Source of the DNA: Kryptolebias marmoratus | Lineage: Eukaryota; Chordata; Actinopteri; Cyprinodontiformes; Rivulidae | Assembly: GCF_001649575.2 (NCBI RefSeq) | Contig: NC_051450.1 | Span: 10,458,860 to 10,522,859 of the forward strand | Length of the DNA stretch: 64,000 nucleotides | Reading direction: 5' to 3' | Shown: piece after piece, positions 59,931 to 64,000 of the stretch | Position numbering within the stretch: the first letter of the stretch is position 1 | Layout of the letters: each line of letters begins with the position of its first letter | Made by a program: the position numbers and the translations under genes | The notes under the pieces: model-generated | The model's database searches: none | What the model was told of the DNA's origin: nothing | The model's input: the letters and a program-made list of their open reading frames with translations, nothing else

Positions 59931-62900
59931 TCAGAGTACTGTTTTTTTGTTGTTGTATTTTATTGCTGGATTTTAAGTGTTTAAACTTACTGACTTCAGA
60001 GCTATGCACAAAAAAAGCCACACCATGTGCACAAACGGCCAATCAATTTTCTTGATCTTGATCTGAAACCTGCTAGGAAAAAGTAGGACATCTTTGAGGC
60101 CAAACATCAATTTAATTAAAATAAAATTATTTTAAAACAAAGCACTGGCACACAACATAAGAAGATTGATTAATACATTTATAATATACTACTTGAGAGG
60201 AAAGGTTTATCGTTCTCTTTTTAATCTCACTTCATTAGAAAATAAGTATTTATTTAGTACAACTTTCAAACGACAACAGTTTTGCACACTAAAACAATTT
60301 CTTGTTAGCTTCACATCTAAAGCTCAATGACTTTGCGCTACAAACAGGGCAGCGCTTTGAATTAATGTTTAAATCTTTTGAACTAAGACCGACAAACTCA
60401 GACTTCCCGGCATATAAAAATGCACTTCAAAGTCCTTTAAAGATGTAAAACAGACACCGCACTGAGCTATTATCCTCTCTTCAGACATTGTTATTGTCGC
60501 AGGATGTGTCACCTTGTTTCAGCAGATAATGAAGCTTGCTTTATATGGGAGAAGTGGCCCCTTTTCAACATTTGATTTATGTGTTTAGGTTGTGGTTTTG
60601 ATAATGCGAAATGAGTCGTTTTTGGCATAAACCAAACATAATGTGATAAGAAAAAAGGCAGAGCGAACACGCAGTGTAACATTTTCTAAGTTCAGTTACA
60701 GTAAGTGAGCTATATTGGTATAACGTAAAGTATGTCTGAAAGCATTTCTGGAAAATTAAAGTGATGAAAGTTTCAGAAAATGTGCTTTAGTCCTAAAGAA
60801 CTGGGTTTGATTCCAGTGAAAAACAATTGCTTCTATAGTTAAAATTTTACTTCTTATGTTTATACACAAAAACTACTAACTTAGGTGGAGGAAATACCTT
60901 AATTTAAAGTACACCCTTTTTGGATAAAGATGTGCATTTTTAATTTGATGCTATAAGCTGAGAATATGATTGGACTCTTAGAGGTACATGTAGGATATTT
61001 AAAGCATAAACTGATCATTTATATTGGAAAAAAATAACATAATAAGCCTAACTGAATGCAAAGTTACAGTTTCAAATGTACTTTTCTAGCTGTATAAGAT
61101 AACATATCTAATTTTTTTTGCAAACTAGTTTTTTTCTGTTAGTTCCAGCCACTTGTTGTTTTAATCCATTCAAGATTTTACTTCCTGTCTCACTATGAAA
61201 ACTTTAGCACAGTTTCAGAAGGGACTAAACTAAGTTTTACTGCAGCTGTAGCTATTTTATCAAATCTGAAAATCTGCTGTATCACTGCACGACTGCCTTT
61301 AATTATTATATTTTCCTACAAAAACACCTGCAGGTTTCAAGCTGCTAATTTCAGAGTTTAGTGATCAACCATGAAACACTTTCACAGATATCCACCAGGT
61401 AATCCGAATGCCATAAATCCTCGCCACAAGCCACAGCAGCAGGGGATTTGTGACAAGTGTTTTGAACGAGTAAACATTATCTCCAAACATCACAGCCAAA
61501 TATCTCACCTATGGCCTGAGCTGCCTTCTATCAGAGCCACTGATGTGATGCAACTTTGATGAGCTTTCAAGTGTCCAATATAAAAGTGGAGGGAGAATGA
61601 TATTACGAGGAACATGGAGAGCCAGATTTAATGTCTACTTTAGCCTGGGGCCTTGAGAGATGTTGAGTGAATTTTGAAGGAAAGCTCTAGGGTGGCAGCA
61701 ACAGTGCTACTGTCCTTTTATAATACTTGAATAGTATAACTTTTTAAGTGAAGAGGTTGCACCCAGAAAACTGTCTGTGCATGATGGACTAAATACAGAA
61801 ATAAAACAGATTATAATAGATCACTACATGAAAATACTTGTATAACACTGTTTGCATTTAAATGGAATCATGCAGTCTACATAGGTCCAATAAAAAGAGT
61901 CTTAGCTTAATTGCTAAGCTGCAGTCAACTTCTTTAGTATGCACATTAAAACGCAAGCACACCTTCAGCCTTACCATTTTAGAGGTGGTGGTATCAATCC
62001 TCTGAGTGACAATTAGCATGGACATGACTGAAGTGGCAGTGCAAGCTCCTCACAACACTCTCCTCTTCTGCTCGCTCACGTTTTTCTTCAATTACAGAAA
62101 AGTCCTTAATGAGTGGGAGGCTTCACCGAAAGTGAGAGCCTCTTCTGCAAGTGCGAGACCCTCCTATCAGCTGCCTGCCAGAGTCTGAGCTCAGTCCAGC
62201 GATGGCCAATCAATCACACAACGACAGGGATTCAGTGGGACGCGCGGCGATCCATTCACCAAGACGGGCTCTTTGGAAATGAGTGCTCACCGGCTTCACT
62301 CTCTCCAGCAGCCGCTTCTTGTCCTCGGTTCCCTGGTTTTACTCCCTCTGCCTATCCTTCTTTGGTTTTTCTCAGCCTCTCGATCTTTCTCATCAATGAT
62401 TATAGGGTTTATCAATCACTGTCTCTCCCAGATAAGTCTTCTTCCTGAACTCTCACTTGTAGCAGCTGCATGCGGTTTGTGTGTTTGGCTACTCACTCCC
62501 ATCAACGATTCATTCTCAGTCTACTCCCTACCTTTCTCCCATTCCGACTAAGCTCTTTCGGCACATGAGACAAGGGTTTTTTTTTTTTTTTTCTGTTTTG
62601 GTCAGGTTCTGTACCTGAACTTAATTGGAGGTTCAAACGTAATCTGTTGGTTTGGCCATGAAAGAGACATCTGCCAGCAAACACAGCCAAACAGGGGCTC
62701 TTTACATCTTCATCCCTGCTTTATTACAGCTAAGATGTGTGTATTTGTGTGTGTGTGCTTGGTGCTGGCAGGTGGGCAAAGAAACTGAACGACAGAGAAG
62801 GGAGGGTGAGGGAGAATACAAGAACAGACGGCAAACAAAATCATTCTTGCCACTAATATATACAAAGACATACGGCAAAAAAAGGAAGCTTTACATAAAA

Positions 62901-63409
62901 GTTGCAATATGCTGATTCTCAAAGTGCTAGACAGTAAACGAACTTTTAATACAGAGTGTGTCCACATTTCTATACCTAAATGAGGTGCCTGCTGCTGCCC
63001 ACCAATTCACAGATCAATTTAATCAGAGTTTGTAATGGGCTGTAATAAAGAAGGGGAGATATATTCGTGCCACGAATTGCAGTCCACAAATTATCCCAAC
63101 CTCTTTGGAAGATTGATCCTGAGCCATGTCCAGGACCAATTTAAATTTATGTAGTCTTTATAGCGACACTGTGGCAAGGGTGAATTTAGACTGACTGGCT
63201 TCAGTCAAGAACCAGAGAAGAACCAAGGAAGTGGCACTTGGCTGGAATTGAACTAGCTGTACCTCTGGACAGGACAAACTTTTAGTGATCAGAAAGTTTT
63301 GCAGTTTTCAGCTTGGGTTTAGCTTGTTTTGTCAACATGGCTTTACACATGTATTTATTGTTATTTTTTTATTTATTTTTATTCTTGGCAATGACCTCTT
63401 AATTAAAGG
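59426..63409. other. Upstream intergenic DNA, no gene seen
   Basis: Contains (TA)n at 59884 and poly(T) at 62576. GC-balanced patches at 61370-61560 and 62000-62560 give reading frames up to 111 codons without recognisable domains. Confidence 0.5.
59884..59927. repeat. (TA)n microsatellite
   Basis: About 22 TA units. Confidence 0.97.
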
Positions 63410-63837
63410 GAGGGCAGAAGCAATGTGAAATCAGCATTTCTTGAAGGGATGTATATCACACTCCGCCTTGGTTGCCAAGCTTTTAAACAATTATAATACA
63501 TGATCTGTTAGAAATTTGAGTATGTGTTGACAATAATGTCCACTCCAGATTTTTGCTCAACATCTGTAAAATTGACTGAGTCAGAGCCATTTTTGTGTGT
63601 TAAAAAATTGAACAGCTGTGGAAGCCAGTTTGAATTGGGTTAAATTTAAAAAGAAAATTATCAGTTTTAGATGTTTGTTCTATAATTATTTCTGAAGCTT
63701 TCATTAAAATATGTCCAGTGGTTCACATGGTATTTTGTCAACAGAAAGGGTTGACAACAACAGTTATTTCAGCATTTCAAACAAATATATCTCAGAGTAT
63801 GCATCGGGGATAGTTATCACATCAAACTTTAGCTCAA
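63410..63837 (-). repeat. Rep-A copy 14, cut by a LINE
   Basis: TTCTTGAAGGGATGTATATCA end, GACTGAGTCAGAGCCATTTT, CCAGTGGTTCACATGGTATT, then a second unit that stops at TTTAGCTCAATAT where the LINE tail begins. Confidence 0.8.
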
Positions 63838-64000
63838 TATCCATCCATCCATCCATTCTCTTCCGCTTATCTGGGGTCGGGTCGCGGGGGCAGCAGCCTA
63901 AGCAGGGAGACCCAGACTTCCCTCTCCCCAGCCACTTGGGCCAGCTCCTCCAGGGGAATCCCAAGGCGTTCCCAGGCCAGCCGAGAAACATAGTCCCTCC
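63838..64000 (-). mobile_element. LINE 3' end (Rex3-like), runs off the window
   Basis: Minus strand: the end of a reading frame with WPGNALGFPW, GCCPRDPTPDKRKRMDGW-type coding, then four GATG units as the 3' tail (63838-63856). Very well preserved compared with the copy at 3905, hence young. The (GATG)n tail and this sequence are, as I recall, typical of fish Rex3/RTE elements. The 5' part lies beyond position 64000. Confidence 0.75.

Noticed and set aside
1..64000. CRISPR arrays, operons, phage or toxin-antitoxin systems
   Set aside because: The window is vertebrate nuclear DNA; the direct repeats present are microsatellites or interspersed transposons without regular spacers.

Overview
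The window looks like teleost fish nuclear DNA. It is AT-rich, almost entirely non-coding, full of microsatellites, and carries fish-type transposon families: Tc1/mariner and hAT DNA elements, LINE tails ending in GATG repeats, and solo LTRs. There is no operon, prophage, CRISPR array or RNA gene that I can support. The sequence contains one 452-base assembly gap (54354-54805) and one isolated N (31211). I cannot name the species.

The only protein-coding feature I can defend is one exon on the minus strand at 48571-48729. It encodes 53 residues ending exactly at a GTAAGA splice donor. The N-terminus (LYQRFxGKINT, then SFPxPPEAxHLLG) matches what I remember of the long isoform of DPP6 (DPPX), the inactive dipeptidyl-peptidase-like subunit of Kv4 potassium channels. 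The exon sits in a CpG-rich promoter-like island. Positions 1-48570 would then be the start of a very long first intron, and 48730-64000 the promoter and upstream flank. A strong CTCF-like motif lies about 510 bp upstream of the start codon, and a second in the opposite orientation lies 1.9 kb further out.

The rest is repeat archaeology. (1) The commonest family, called Rep-A here, has about 14 copies in both orientations, some as head-to-tail dimers; many carry a YY1-like AAGATGGC motif. (2) Four related solo LTRs occur, three with perfect 5-bp target-site duplications. (3) A Tc1-like transposon with a decayed transposase fills 140-1227. (4) There is a hAT-type element at 54165-55012 and a palindromic hAT-type MITE at 47153-47366 with a perfect 8-bp duplication. 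(5) LINE pieces occur at 3905-4032, 10280-10575, possibly 12130-12190, and at the right edge. Three younger elements sit inside Rep-A copies, which orders the insertions.

Between the repeats are long stretches with only short chance reading frames. A few more GC-balanced blocks could be conserved regulatory DNA of dpp6, but this needs cross-species alignment. I found no evidence of a new biological system; the most useful observations are the dpp6 first exon with its CTCF-like pair and the nested repeat history.
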